A DNA stretch of 64,000 nt. Origin: Aquimarina aquimarini. GTDB taxonomy: Bacteria > Bacteroidota > Bacteroidia > Flavobacteriales > Flavobacteriaceae. Below are positions 53,521 to 63,352 of the stretch, in pieces. Below the pieces are notes generated by a model that had not been told where the DNA came from, did no database searches, and worked only from the letters and a program-made list of their open reading frames with translations. The position numbers and the translations under genes are program-made. The DNA is taken from the NCBI RefSeq assembly GCF_900299535.1, contig NZ_OMKE01000058.1, forward strand, positions 1 to 64,000. Reading direction: 5' to 3'. Position 1 is the first letter of the stretch. Every line of letters begins with the position of its first letter.

Positions 53521-55140
53521 TTAAAAGTTTCCACCTGCTATATCCCACCATAATCGTGTTCCTCCATGATCAGGACCTTCTAGTAAAGTTCTCGCTTGCT
53601 CCACTCCTTGTGGATTTGCAGCTCGTTGACTAGCAGGGAATGGTAATCTTCTTACCTGGATATTACTATCTATAGTTCCTCCACTATTATTTACAGCAGG
53701 AGGGAATAATTTTGGATATCCTGTTCTTCTAAATTCACTCCATGCTTCTTGACCATCAGGGAACATTGCAATCCATTTTTGAGTAATAATTTTTTCTAAT
53801 TTTTCTTCATTTGTTGCTCCACCATTCCAAGCGATGGTAATATTACTTACAGCAGCAATGTTACTAGAGGCGTTTAATGGATCTACATAATCGATAGCAG
53901 TAGAGGTGTTATCTGTGATATAGTCAGATAGCTCACCACTAACTTCATGTTGAGCAAAAGAAGTGGTAATTCCCATTTCATAATTGGTTTGTGCATCACC
54001 AGCACCAGTCCATCCCCTCAAAGCAGCTTCTGCTTTAAGAAAGTAAGCTTCTGAAGCCGTCATTAATTGAATATCTGTAGTTGGGTTTCTGTCAGAAATA
54101 TAAGCATCTCCTAATCTTGAGAAAGCAGCATTATAGGCATCTCTTTGTTCGATTTCTGTATTATAAGCTGGTAATACAGGTAAACCACCTCTAATTCCTT
54201 TTAATTGCCCAGGTGTTATATTAGAGTCTTCAAAAAGTACATTCCCTCTTGGGTCGTCATATCCTTCCAGAATAGATTCCATAGATGCATTCATACGTAC
54301 GTCATTCCAACTAGAATTAAAAATAGTTAAAGGGTGAGTAGCTCCTCCTTTAATAAGGAAGTTATCTTTATTACTCTCTAGTAACCCTGAACTATGAGCT
54401 AATGATTTTTCTCCTTCTAATTGTGCTTTGGCTGGTTCTACTTTAGAAATTCTAAGAGCCAAACGTAAACGTAGGGTATTGGCGAATTTAATCCATTGTG
54501 AGAATTCACCACCATAGACTAAATCAAATTCAACGAATTGTCTGTTTGTAACATCAGTTGATAATGTTGCCATAGCTTCTTCTAGCTCTGTAAAGAATTG
54601 ATAGTATACTTCTTTTTGAGAATCATAAGTTACAAATGAAGCTCCTTCCACTCCAAATTGAGAATATACAATAGGACCGTATACATCAGTAACTCTATGC
54701 ATAGCTTCTACTCTAAGTATTTTTGCTATAGCATACATTAAAGGGAAGTCTTTTTCTGCACGTTCTTTAACTATTGCAGCGTTTGTCATTACTCCTCGTT
54801 CAGAATAAGGAACATCCCAAGGGAATTGATCCCAAAAATCTTGAAAAGCATAATTAGTTGTATTTGCTCCATTTACAAAAGGTCTTGGTGGAGCCATATA
54901 TCCGCAAAACGTATCTGCATTCAAATTATGTTGCAATTGCGTATGCCAAGCAGGGTCATACCTATAGATGTTTAAAAACATTGGTTGAAACGGTCCTCCA
55001 ATATGAAAGAAATCTGCTTCAGTTTGTTGATCGGTAACACCGTTTGGATCTGTATTTAATGCTTCAAAATCATCGGTACACGAGAAGACGAGTAACGCAA
55101 CAAAAGCAGTAATAATTGTTTTTTTCATTATATTTTTCAT
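53521..55140 (-). CDS. SusD/RagB-family chitin oligosaccharide-binding lipoprotein
   Basis: A 539-residue outer-surface lipoprotein that captures glycans for the SusC channel. The lipobox is VFSC; the likely start is either the ATG at 55140 or the one four codons later (MKKTIITAF, first base 55128), and I keep the longer form. Typical SusD features are the early TDPNGVTDQQTEADFF, the TPR-like helices with AIAKILRVEAMHRVTDVYG and RLRLALRISKVEP, and a C-terminal LPFPASQRAANPQG-type stretch. It directly follows susC (20 bases) and precedes nagB. The chitin assignment is from context. Confidence 0.92.
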   Translation of the reverse strand: MKNIMKKTIITAFVALLVFSCTDDFEALNTDPNGVTDQQTEADFFHIGGPFQPMFLNIYRYDPAWHTQLQHNLNADTFCGYMAPPRPFVNGANTTNYAFQDFWDQFPWDVPYSERGVMTNAAIVKERAEKDFPLMYAIAKILRVEAMHRVTDVYGPIVYSQFGVEGASFVTYDSQKEVYYQFFTELEEAMATLSTDVTNRQFVEFDLVYGGEFSQWIKFANTLRLRLALRISKVEPAKAQLEGEKSLAHSSGLLESNKDNFLIKGGATHPLTIFNSSWNDVRMNASMESILEGYDDPRGNVLFEDSNITPGQLKGIRGGLPVLPAYNTEIEQRDAYNAAFSRLGDAYISDRNPTTDIQLMTASEAYFLKAEAALRGWTGAGDAQTNYEMGITTSFAQHEVSGELSDYITDNTSTAIDYVDPLNASSNIAAVSNITIAWNGGATNEEKLEKIITQKWIAMFPDGQEAWSEFRRTGYPKLFPPAVNNSGGTIDSNIQVRRLPFPASQRAANPQGVEQARTLLEGPDHGGTRLWWDIAGGNF

Positions 55141-55159
55141 AATATTTTATTCCTTTTTA

Positions 55160-58100
55160 TTAAAATGATAACCCTACATTAAGTCCAATACTTCTTGTAG
55201 AAGGAGCTCCATATATATCTACACCTTGTAGCCCATTACCAGTACTTAAAGATACGTTTGGATCGTATGGTGCATCTTTATAAAAGAAAAATAAGTTTCT
55301 ACCTACTAAGGATGTATTAATAGATTTAAAAAAGCTGTTTTCACTTAACTTAAATTTATACCCTATTGAGAGTTCAGCTAAACGCACATTGGTGGCCTCA
55401 TAAACATACTCACTAGTAAAACCATTTCTTCCTCCAATTAATTGATAGTATTCAGAAGCAGGTATGGTGGTTTCTGTATTAGTACTACCATTAAAAACTC
55501 TAATATCTCCAGTTCTATCTGATGTACCTTCAAGATCTGCTTGTGCTTGTGTTATACTCATCACTTCGCCACCAAATTTACCATCTATCAAAAAGTTTAA
55601 GGTAATGTTTTTATAAGTAAAAGAGTTATTCCATCCAAGAGAAAAATCAGGATTAGCGTTTCCTAATTTTTTATACCCCCCAGAAATAGTAGGGTCATCC
55701 TCAGTAGTATCAATGTGAGCAAAAGTTCGAGTATCACCATCTACAGTGAATATAGGTAATCCATCTTCATTTTTAAGAAGCTGTCTACCATAGATATCAC
55801 CAAAAGAACCACCCTTACGTATTAATAAGGCATATGAATTTACGCTGAAATTTGTAATAGGTATAAAATCACCTTCTAATCTATCATCTAATTCTTTGAT
55901 AGTATTTTTATTACTTGCATAATTTATAGAAGTATCCCATGTGAAATTGTCATTTTGTATAGGAGTAGCCGTAACAGAAATTTCAAAACCAGTATTTTCA
56001 AAATCACCTGCATTAATAGAAAAGAAGGGAGCTGTTTTTCCTCTATAATTTGGTTGCCCAGAGGGAGCTCCTATTTCCATATATTGATCTTTGGTGTTAG
56101 TTTTATAATATCCAATATCAAATCCTAAACGATTATTAAAAAATTTCCATTCTGTACCTACTTCAATAGAAGTTTGAATTTCTGGAACTAATGGAACGAA
56201 TGGTATTACACTAGGGGGGGTTAATCCACCTTGACCTGTACCAATGGTACTAATAGGATTGTTAGCAAAACTTTGTACATCATTACCTACTTCTGCATAC
56301 GATGCACGTACTTTTGAATAGCTAATAGCTTCGGGCATTTCTATCATTTCTGAGAATACTGCTGTAAGACCTACAGATGGGTAAAAGAAAGATTCTAATA
56401 CACTAGAAGACCAGTCGTTTCTGGCTGTCAAATCCAAAAAGAGCATATCTTTATACCCAAGAGTAGTACTAGCAAAGATAGATTGCACCTCTTTGTTTTC
56501 AGCTTGTGTTTGTTGTATGATTGGGTTAAGCCCTTCTGTCCCTACTTCAAAATTAGAGAATGTAAAAATATTAGGAAGTTTTAAGTTACCAGCAACACCA
56601 GAATCTAATAAGATAGATTTACCTAAATCTGATTTTCTAATACTAGTACCAATATTAGCAGTTAAGTTAAAACTATCAGAAAGTGGAGTATTGATGGTTG
56701 CAATGATATCCCCATAAATTTGATTATCTTCTACTTCATTATATAAGTAACGCCCTCTGTTTGCAGACAAAGTTTCATTTGTGGTAGCATGTAGTTTTCT
56801 TTCAAATTTGTAAAAATTTTGATCATAACTACCACGAGCCTGAACAGATAACCATGGGTTGAATTTATATTTTAAAGAAACAGAAGCTAATACTTTTTGA
56901 TTCAAATCATCACTTGTATTTCTGTTGATAATCCAATATGGGTTTTGCTCTATATCAGAAGTTCCATTAATCCAACGTTGTGCCATTAAGTTTCTAACTG
57001 GGTCAAACTCTTCAAAAACTTCATAATCTCTTAATGTCTCATTTGGAGAATTAAAAGCATATGCACCTACTAATGGGTTAAAAAAGAACCCTGAAGTTGG
57101 TTTATTATGTATTTTTTGAGTTGATAATAAGATATTTGCATCTACAGTTAGTCTGTTGTCAAACAATTTTGCAGTTTCTCTTACGTTTAATGTATGTTTT
57201 TTTACATTATGTGTTGGTATTACTCCTGTTGCCTGTGTGTTGGCGTATGAGAAATATGTTTGTGCAGTTTCTGTTCCTCCTGAAACAGATACAGAATTGA
57301 TTGCTGTTGTTCCTGTATTCAAGAAATCTTCAACATTTTTTTCGGCAGCTGGTTTTAAATCAATTAAATAAGCAGCGTCATCTACTGTGAAATTTGAAGA
57401 TACGTTTACTCTAAAGCTACCAGACTTTCCTTTTTTGGTAGTGATCAAAATAACCCCATTAGAACCTTGACTACCATACAAGGCAGAAGCAGAGGCTCCT
57501 TTTAATACAGTCATACTTTCTATATCATCTGGGTTGATTAGTGATAGAGCATCTCCACCATCTCTGTTACCTCCATTCTCATTGTCTCCAAAAGTATTAT
57601 TTGGTTGGATAGCAGAGTTATTTAATAAAGGAATACCATCTACAACATATAATGGTTGATTGTTTCTGGTAGAAGTGTTACCCCTAAGAGTTACTTTTAC
57701 AGATCCTCCTACACCAGAAGAACTTCTGTTTACAACTACCCCAGCTACTTTACCAGAAAGGCTATTGATAGGGTTGGCGTCTTTTACTTTGGTTAATTCA
57801 GCAGCATTAATGTCTTGAGCTGCATAGGTAAGTGACTTTCTGGTCTTTTTAATACCCAGTGCAGTTACTACTACATCGTCAAGTTGTTCAGCGTCTTGCT
57901 CTAATTGAACATTGATTACCGTATCGCTTCCTACGGTTACTTCCTTACTAGTCATTCCTAAATAAGAAAATTGAATTACATCTCCAGGAGATGCTGTAAT
58001 GGTGTAATTCCCATCAAAATCTGTCTGTACCCCATTTGTAGTCCCTTTTACAATAATATTCACTCCAGGTAATGGTATATTATCTGAAGCTCCTGATACT

Positions 58101-58183
58101 AGCCCTGTAATTTGGGTTCCCTGCCCAAAACTCAGTAAGGAGGAAAACAATAAAATGGTTAAGGTTAAAATTTTTTGTTTCAT
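55160..58183 (-). CDS. SusC/RagA TonB-dependent outer-membrane transporter
   Basis: A 1007-residue outer-membrane channel. A signal peptide (about 1-20) is followed by a carboxypeptidase-regulatory-like domain (ITGLVSGASDNIPLPGVNII, about 24-100). Next come a TonB-box-like acidic linker (EQLDDVVVTALGIKK), the plug domain (NPINSLSGKVAGVVVNRSSS, SVKVTLRGNTSTRNNQPLYV, LKGASASALYGSQGSNGVIL) and a 22-strand barrel ending SIGLNVGLSF. It is the first gene of the chitin operon, divergent from the LytS kinase gene across a 250-base region with no obvious TANNTTTG match on its strand. Substrate is most likely chito-oligosaccharides. Confidence 0.95.
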   Translation of the reverse strand: MKQKILTLTILLFSSLLSFGQGTQITGLVSGASDNIPLPGVNIIVKGTTNGVQTDFDGNYTITASPGDVIQFSYLGMTSKEVTVGSDTVINVQLEQDAEQLDDVVVTALGIKKTRKSLTYAAQDINAAELTKVKDANPINSLSGKVAGVVVNRSSSGVGGSVKVTLRGNTSTRNNQPLYVVDGIPLLNNSAIQPNNTFGDNENGGNRDGGDALSLINPDDIESMTVLKGASASALYGSQGSNGVILITTKKGKSGSFRVNVSSNFTVDDAAYLIDLKPAAEKNVEDFLNTGTTAINSVSVSGGTETAQTYFSYANTQATGVIPTHNVKKHTLNVRETAKLFDNRLTVDANILLSTQKIHNKPTSGFFFNPLVGAYAFNSPNETLRDYEVFEEFDPVRNLMAQRWINGTSDIEQNPYWIINRNTSDDLNQKVLASVSLKYKFNPWLSVQARGSYDQNFYKFERKLHATTNETLSANRGRYLYNEVEDNQIYGDIIATINTPLSDSFNLTANIGTSIRKSDLGKSILLDSGVAGNLKLPNIFTFSNFEVGTEGLNPIIQQTQAENKEVQSIFASTTLGYKDMLFLDLTARNDWSSSVLESFFYPSVGLTAVFSEMIEMPEAISYSKVRASYAEVGNDVQSFANNPISTIGTGQGGLTPPSVIPFVPLVPEIQTSIEVGTEWKFFNNRLGFDIGYYKTNTKDQYMEIGAPSGQPNYRGKTAPFFSINAGDFENTGFEISVTATPIQNDNFTWDTSINYASNKNTIKELDDRLEGDFIPITNFSVNSYALLIRKGGSFGDIYGRQLLKNEDGLPIFTVDGDTRTFAHIDTTEDDPTISGGYKKLGNANPDFSLGWNNSFTYKNITLNFLIDGKFGGEVMSITQAQADLEGTSDRTGDIRVFNGSTNTETTIPASEYYQLIGGRNGFTSEYVYEATNVRLAELSIGYKFKLSENSFFKSINTSLVGRNLFFFYKDAPYDPNVSLSTGNGLQGVDIYGAPSTRSIGLNVGLSF

Positions 58184-58432
58184 ATTAATATGTGGTTTTT
58201 TTGAATGATCTGAAATTAGCGTTTTAATTATTTAACAAAATTTTTTTTAGACCAACGACATCGTTTGAGTAATAATCGACATACATTAATGGATAATGGT
58301 TTTTTGAAAATTTGATATCTTTATTTTTTTTGTTTTTCTCTACAAATAGTCTTACATTTTTCAAAAATTTTTGTTAAAAAAAGCAATTTTAAGAGGTATT
58401 GTTTGATAATTTTTTAAATAAAGAAGGGAAGA

Positions 58433-59455
58433 GTGCAAAGAACTATTAAACAGAAATATCACCTGTATTTTTGGAGTATTTATTTTTTATTTAATGTAAT
58501 TCGCTGGGGGAGCTATTTTAATGATTATTGGTATTCATTAAAATCTAACTTGGTGGAGTTTCCTTTGCATATAATTTTGGTTTATTTTAACATTTATTTT
58601 TTAGTGCCAAAATTTATCTTCAAAAAGAAATATGTGTATTATATATTTTTTTTATGTTTGTCTTTAGGAGTTCACTATATGTTGAGATCAGGACTTAATC
58701 TTTTGTTGGTAACAGAGGATATTTGGCCTGAAGTGGAAGGTAGACTCGCTCCGTTTGGATTTAATCATGTTGTGGCGGTGATGATAGGAGAGTTATATGT
58801 AGTGGGACTGACCTCTGCTATAAAATATACGGCAGATTTTCTAATTGTACAAAGTAAAAATAGGTATTTGAGTGAACTGCAGTATAAGACAGAACTCAAA
58901 TATCTTAAAGCACAGATACAGCCCCATTTTTTTTTTAACACTCTTAATAGTCTCTATTCACTTACTATAAAAAAATCTGATCTAGCACCTAATCTTGTAT
59001 TGAAATTATCTAACTTTATGAGATATGTAATTTATGATACAAGTAAAAAGAAACTACCTCTTTTACAAGAAATTGATCATATCGATAATTATATAGAACT
59101 CGAAAAAATGAGATATGGTGATCGAGTAAGCTGTATGATAGGTATAGAAGGGAATATTGATGATGTAAAAGTGGTCCCTATGTTGTTTTTACCTTTTATA
59201 GAGAATGCTTTTAAGCACGGACTTAAGAATAATGATAAAATGGAGTTATCAATTTCGTTTGAGAGAATTCAAAATGAATTGATATTTATGTCTAAGAATA
59301 ATTATGAAGAAGAACTCGAACCTAATAATTCTAATAATGGAATTGGAATAAAAAATGTAAAAAGAAGATTGCAAATTCTTTATCAAAAAGACTTTACACT
59401 AAATATATTACAAAACAATAATGAATATTCGATTTTGCTTAAAATTCCCATATGA
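58433..59455 (+). CDS. LytS-type sensor histidine kinase of the chitin locus
   Basis: A 340-residue membrane kinase starting with GTG at 58433. Four transmembrane helices fill residues about 12-150. The kinase part holds the phosphoacceptor H165 in KAQIQPHFFFNTLNSLYSL and the N box LPFIENAFKHGL, followed by a GIGIKN-type G box. No periplasmic sensor domain is present, so the stimulus is probably sensed in or near the membrane. Its last bases overlap the regulator gene start by 4 bases. Divergent position to susC suggests that the pair controls the chitin operon, as in related flavobacterial chitin loci. Confidence 0.9.
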   Translation: MQRTIKQKYHLYFWSIYFLFNVIRWGSYFNDYWYSLKSNLVEFPLHIILVYFNIYFLVPKFIFKKKYVYYIFFLCLSLGVHYMLRSGLNLLLVTEDIWPEVEGRLAPFGFNHVVAVMIGELYVVGLTSAIKYTADFLIVQSKNRYLSELQYKTELKYLKAQIQPHFFFNTLNSLYSLTIKKSDLAPNLVLKLSNFMRYVIYDTSKKKLPLLQEIDHIDNYIELEKMRYGDRVSCMIGIEGNIDDVKVVPMLFLPFIENAFKHGLKNNDKMELSISFERIQNELIFMSKNNYEEELEPNNSNNGIGIKNVKRRLQILYQKDFTLNILQNNNEYSILLKIPI

Positions 59456-60180
59456 TGATGATTAAATGTATCATAATTGATGATGAGCCGTTGGCAATAG
59501 ATGTTATAGAATCTTTTTTAAAAGAATTTAAAAATGTTCAAGTAGTTGGTACTTTTAAAGATCCTATTGAAGCATTGTCTATATTAGAACAAGGTGGTGT
59601 AGATGCGATATTTTTAGATATTAATTTACCTAGAATGAATGGCTTAGAATTTTTAAAAAGTCTACAAGAATATCCCCAAGCAATTATTACCACTGCTTAC
59701 AAAGAATATGCATTAGAAAGCTATGAATTAGAAGTCCTTGATTATTTGGTAAAACCCATTTCTTTTAATAGGTTTTTGAAATCGATAAACAAGCTGACAG
59801 CGAGACTTATTGCTATAAAAAAGCATGAACCTTCTATTGACTTAATCCAGCCAGCTCATGTTTTTTTGAAAGTAGATAAAAAACTTGTCAAAATTCTTCT
59901 TAGCGATATCCTTTATATAGAAAGTCTTAAAGATTATATTAGAGTAAGTACTTTAGAGGATACCTTTCTTTCACATAAATCTTTGTCAAGTATTAGTGAA
60001 GAACTTCCTTCTGAGAACTTTATAAGAATCCACAAGTCATATACCATAGCCATAGATAAGGTGAAGTCTGTAGAGGGAAATCTTATAGAGGTAGGGGATA
60101 AAAGAATCCCTATAGGAAGGAATTATGCAGCTCATGCCAAACAACGAATACTAAAAAACAAATCAAATTTATTAAAATAA
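59452..60180 (+). CDS. LytTR response regulator of the chitin locus
   Basis: A 242-residue regulator. The receiver domain has the acidic pair (IIIDDEPLA), phospho-accepting D56 (AIFLDINLP), the T switch in IITTAYKEYA and K in YLVKPISF. The LytTR domain (about 138-238) reads DILYIESLKDYIRVST, FIRIHKSYTIAIDKVK and a basic end (DKRIPIGRNY). It is translationally coupled to the LytS kinase and followed 5 bases later by the symporter gene, so kinase, regulator, symporter and NagX-like protein form one operon. Likely targets are the divergent susC promoter and the GH19 gene. Confidence 0.92.
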   Translation: MMMIKCIIIDDEPLAIDVIESFLKEFKNVQVVGTFKDPIEALSILEQGGVDAIFLDINLPRMNGLEFLKSLQEYPQAIITTAYKEYALESYELEVLDYLVKPISFNRFLKSINKLTARLIAIKKHEPSIDLIQPAHVFLKVDKKLVKILLSDILYIESLKDYIRVSTLEDTFLSHKSLSSISEELPSENFIRIHKSYTIAIDKVKSVEGNLIEVGDKRIPIGRNYAAHAKQRILKNKSNLLK

Positions 60181-60185
60181 AAATA

Positions 60186-62021
60186 ATGGTTTTAACAACA
60201 TTAGATTACATAATTATAGCTTGCTTTTTCTTAACCACTTTAGTTATTGGTATTGTGGTTTCTAAGAGATCTGGAAAAAATACCGCAGAGTATTTTTTAT
60301 CTGGTCGTAATATGCCATGGTGGTTACTTGGTTTTTCTATGGTAGCAACTACCTTTTCTACAGATACCCCTAACTTGGTAACAGATATTGTAAGACAAAA
60401 TGGTGTTGCTGGTAACTGGGTGTGGTGGGCTTTCTTGCTTACAGGTCTTTTAACGGTTTTTGTGTATGCAAAATTATGGCGTAAATCAAACGTTACAACC
60501 GATTTGGAGTTTTATGCATTACGGTATAGTGGTAAACCAGCTCGATTTTTAAGGGGGTTTAGATCCATTTATCTAGGAATAGTTTTTAATATAATTGCTA
60601 TGGCTGCAGTAAATTTGGCAGCTATCAAGATAGGACAGATTATGTTGGGGTTATCACCAATACAAACCGTCTTGATAGGAGGTGTTGTAACTACAGTTTT
60701 TAGTTCTTTAGGAGGATTTAGAGGAGTTATTTATACTGATTTTGTACTTTTCTTTGTAGCTATAGTAGGAGCAGTTGGAGCTTCGTACTATCTGGTAAAT
60801 CTTCCAGAAGTAGGAGGGTTGTCTAATATGATCACACATCCTAATGTATCTGATAAATTATCATTTTTTCCAGATTTCTCTAATACAGAAGCATTGATAG
60901 GAATATTAATTATACCATTGGCAGTACAATGGTGGAGTTCATGGTATCCTGGAGCAGAGCCTGGAGGAGGTGGTTATATAGCACAACGTATGCTAGCCGC
61001 CAAAAATGAAAACCATGCAATAGGAGCCACTTTCTTTTTTAATATCATGCATTATGCATTACGTCCTTGGCCTTGGATTTTGGTTGCATTAGCCTCTTTG
61101 GTAGTGTATCCTGATATTGCAAGTATTCAAGAAGCTTTTCCTAATGTAGAAGCAAGTAAGTTAGGAAATGATTTAGCGTATTCTGCAATGTTAACAAAAT
61201 TACCAGCAGGATTATTAGGACTTGTTTTAGCATCTCTAGGAGCTGCATATATGTCTACGTTATCCACACACCTTAACTGGGGATCATCTTATATTGTGAA
61301 TGATTTTTACAAACAACAAATTAAAAAAGATGCTAGTGAAAAAGAATTAGTTAATGTAGGAAGAATTACTACAGTGATTTTGATGGTTGCTAGTGCAATA
61401 TTTGCACTGTTTCTTACCAATGCCAAACAGTTATTTGATATTATATTAATGTTTGGAGCAGGAACAGGATTAGTATATATTTTACGTTGGTTTTGGTGGA
61501 GAATTAATGCATGGAGTGAAATCTCTGTGATGTTTTCAGCAATGATTATTCCTTTACTTCTTACTTTTACACCATTAGGAGATACTTTGTTTGGATATAC
61601 TAATGAAGCTGGTGAAGTAATATCAGGTGTGTTGCCTTCTTGGTTTAGCTTTATAGCAATGGTGATTATAACATCAATTGTGTGGGTAGTAGTTACTTTT
61701 TTCACAAAGCCAGAATCCAAAGAAACATTACAGTCCTTTTATAAAAGCATTCAACCAGGAGGTCCTGGATGGAAAAAAATTGTAGATGAAGCAAAAGCTG
61801 AAGGTGTAGAGATTGTAGAATCTAGAGAAAAATGGACGGTACCTTCAGGAATTTTGGCAATGCTGTTAGGTTGTGTTTTAGTATATAGCTGCTTATTTGC
61901 TGTAGGAAACTTAATTTATGGTGATTATACACTAGCAGGGATTATAGCATTAATTGCGGCTGTTTCAGGTTTCTTGTTAGTAAAAGTATGGAGATCACTA
62001 GGTAAGAGTATGATGTCGTGA
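60186..62021 (+). CDS. Sodium/solute symporter (SSS family)
   Basis: A 611-residue inner-membrane transporter with 13-14 helices. Family signatures include the first helix DYIIACFFLTTLVIGIVVSK, the loop NTAEYFLSGRNMPWWLLGFS, sodium-site residues in ATTFSTDTPNLV, and the later GLVLASLGAAYMSTLSTHLN. In chitin loci such SSS proteins import GlcNAc or chitobiose with sodium; that assignment here is from context. The stop codon overlaps the GTG start of the NagX-like gene by 4 bases. Confidence 0.88.
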   Translation: MVLTTLDYIIIACFFLTTLVIGIVVSKRSGKNTAEYFLSGRNMPWWLLGFSMVATTFSTDTPNLVTDIVRQNGVAGNWVWWAFLLTGLLTVFVYAKLWRKSNVTTDLEFYALRYSGKPARFLRGFRSIYLGIVFNIIAMAAVNLAAIKIGQIMLGLSPIQTVLIGGVVTTVFSSLGGFRGVIYTDFVLFFVAIVGAVGASYYLVNLPEVGGLSNMITHPNVSDKLSFFPDFSNTEALIGILIIPLAVQWWSSWYPGAEPGGGGYIAQRMLAAKNENHAIGATFFFNIMHYALRPWPWILVALASLVVYPDIASIQEAFPNVEASKLGNDLAYSAMLTKLPAGLLGLVLASLGAAYMSTLSTHLNWGSSYIVNDFYKQQIKKDASEKELVNVGRITTVILMVASAIFALFLTNAKQLFDIILMFGAGTGLVYILRWFWWRINAWSEISVMFSAMIIPLLLTFTPLGDTLFGYTNEAGEVISGVLPSWFSFIAMVIITSIVWVVVTFFTKPESKETLQSFYKSIQPGGPGWKKIVDEAKAEGVEIVESREKWTVPSGILAMLLGCVLVYSCLFAVGNLIYGDYTLAGIIALIAAVSGFLLVKVWRSLGKSMMS

Positions 62022-63112
62022 AAATAAATAAAAGAGTACAATCAGTAGATTTTTTAAGAGGCCTTACCATCATGCTTATGATTCTGGTAAATACACCAGG
62101 AGATTGGTCTTTTGTATATAAACCTTTATTACATGCAGAATGGAATGGTCTTACTTTGGCAGATTTTGTCTTTCCTTTCTTTTTGTTTATTGTAGGTATT
62201 TCTATAGCATTTGTATATAGAGGAAAAAAAGGAAACCCAGCGATATATAAGAAAATTGTAGTACGGAGTATGAAACTAATTCTGTTGGGGTTATTTATCA
62301 ACGTGTTTTTACCATACTTCCCATTTATACAAACAGAAGCAATACGTATTCCTGGAGTCTTACAACGTATAGGGATTGTATTTTGTATTACCTCTATACT
62401 GTATTTGAATTGTAACATAAAACAATTAATTTTTATTGCAATTTTTATTCTTGTAGGATATTGGATATGGCTAGCATATATTCTGTTACCAAATGGGGTG
62501 TCTCCAATTTTAGAGAGAAGTACAAATAATTGGGCAAATTATGTAGATTATCTATTGTTAAAAGGACATATATGGCAACCAGATTACGATCCAGAGGGGA
62601 TTCTTAGTACATTACCTTCAATAGTATCTGCAATTACGGGGGTCTGTATTGGTGAAATATTGACGGGAGAGATAAAACAAAAGTTAAAAATATTGACAGG
62701 TGTTGGAGTAGGCTTTATTCTTGTTGGTTATTTATGGAGTATTTTCTTTCCTATAAATAAAGCATTATGGAGTAGTAGTTTTGTACTTGTTACATCTGGT
62801 TATGCAACTCTATTCTTAGTTTTGTTTCATTATTTATTAGATGATAAAAAGTATAATTTTGGCAATATTGTTAAATACGTAGGGGCTAATGCTATTGTTA
62901 TCTATTTTTTATCAATGATAATTTCCAAATCTTTTTATTTGATAAAAATAAATGCACAAGTGTCAGTGCATCAATATTTATATGACACTATTTTTGTTTA
63001 TCAATCTATGGATAAACGATTATCTTCTCTTTTTTATGCTTTAGTTGTAGTTGCTTTTTATACTATTATGGCGTATTTCTTATACAAGAGAAAGATTTTT
63101 ATTAAAGTTTAA
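62018..63112 (+). CDS. NagX-like membrane acyltransferase family protein (DUF5009/HGSNAT)
   Basis: A 364-residue polytopic membrane protein (about ten helices) starting with GTG at 62018. The opening RVQSVDFLRGLTIMLMILVN, then HAEWNGLTLADFVFPFFLFIVG, is the family signature, with a conserved His-Ala-Glu-Trp. The family includes human heparan-alpha-glucosaminide N-acetyltransferase and bacterial NagX, which sits in GlcNAc catabolic loci; its exact reaction in bacteria is not settled. It is translationally coupled to the symporter gene, supporting a role in GlcNAc handling. A strong terminator follows 20 bases after the stop. Confidence 0.85.
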   Translation: MKINKRVQSVDFLRGLTIMLMILVNTPGDWSFVYKPLLHAEWNGLTLADFVFPFFLFIVGISIAFVYRGKKGNPAIYKKIVVRSMKLILLGLFINVFLPYFPFIQTEAIRIPGVLQRIGIVFCITSILYLNCNIKQLIFIAIFILVGYWIWLAYILLPNGVSPILERSTNNWANYVDYLLLKGHIWQPDYDPEGILSTLPSIVSAITGVCIGEILTGEIKQKLKILTGVGVGFILVGYLWSIFFPINKALWSSSFVLVTSGYATLFLVLFHYLLDDKKYNFGNIVKYVGANAIVIYFLSMIISKSFYLIKINAQVSVHQYLYDTIFVYQSMDKRLSSLFYALVVVAFYTIMAYFLYKRKIFIKV

Positions 63113-63132
63113 GTATTCAGAATTACTATATA

Positions 63133-63184
63133 AACTATACCAATTGAGTGTTTTTTGTGCTTGATTGGTATAGTTCTTTTTTTA
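63133..63184 (+). terminator. Rho-independent terminator after NagX-like gene
   Basis: AACTATACCAAT (63133-63144) pairs perfectly with ATTGGTATAGTT (63164-63175), followed by CTTTTTTTAT. It closes the kinase-regulator-symporter-NagX operon. Confidence 0.85.
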
Positions 63185-63352
63185 TAGACCTGTGTGTTTC
63201 ATTCGTTATTAATCTGATGGTCTTTGTATGTAAAAAAGTGTTGCTCGTATATTTTATTTCTTCAATAAAGCTTAAAAACAGAACTTTAATGTTGTGTTTA
63301 TGAATAACTTAAAATAAATCGAACAAATCTTATAAACAAAATAACCTTAACA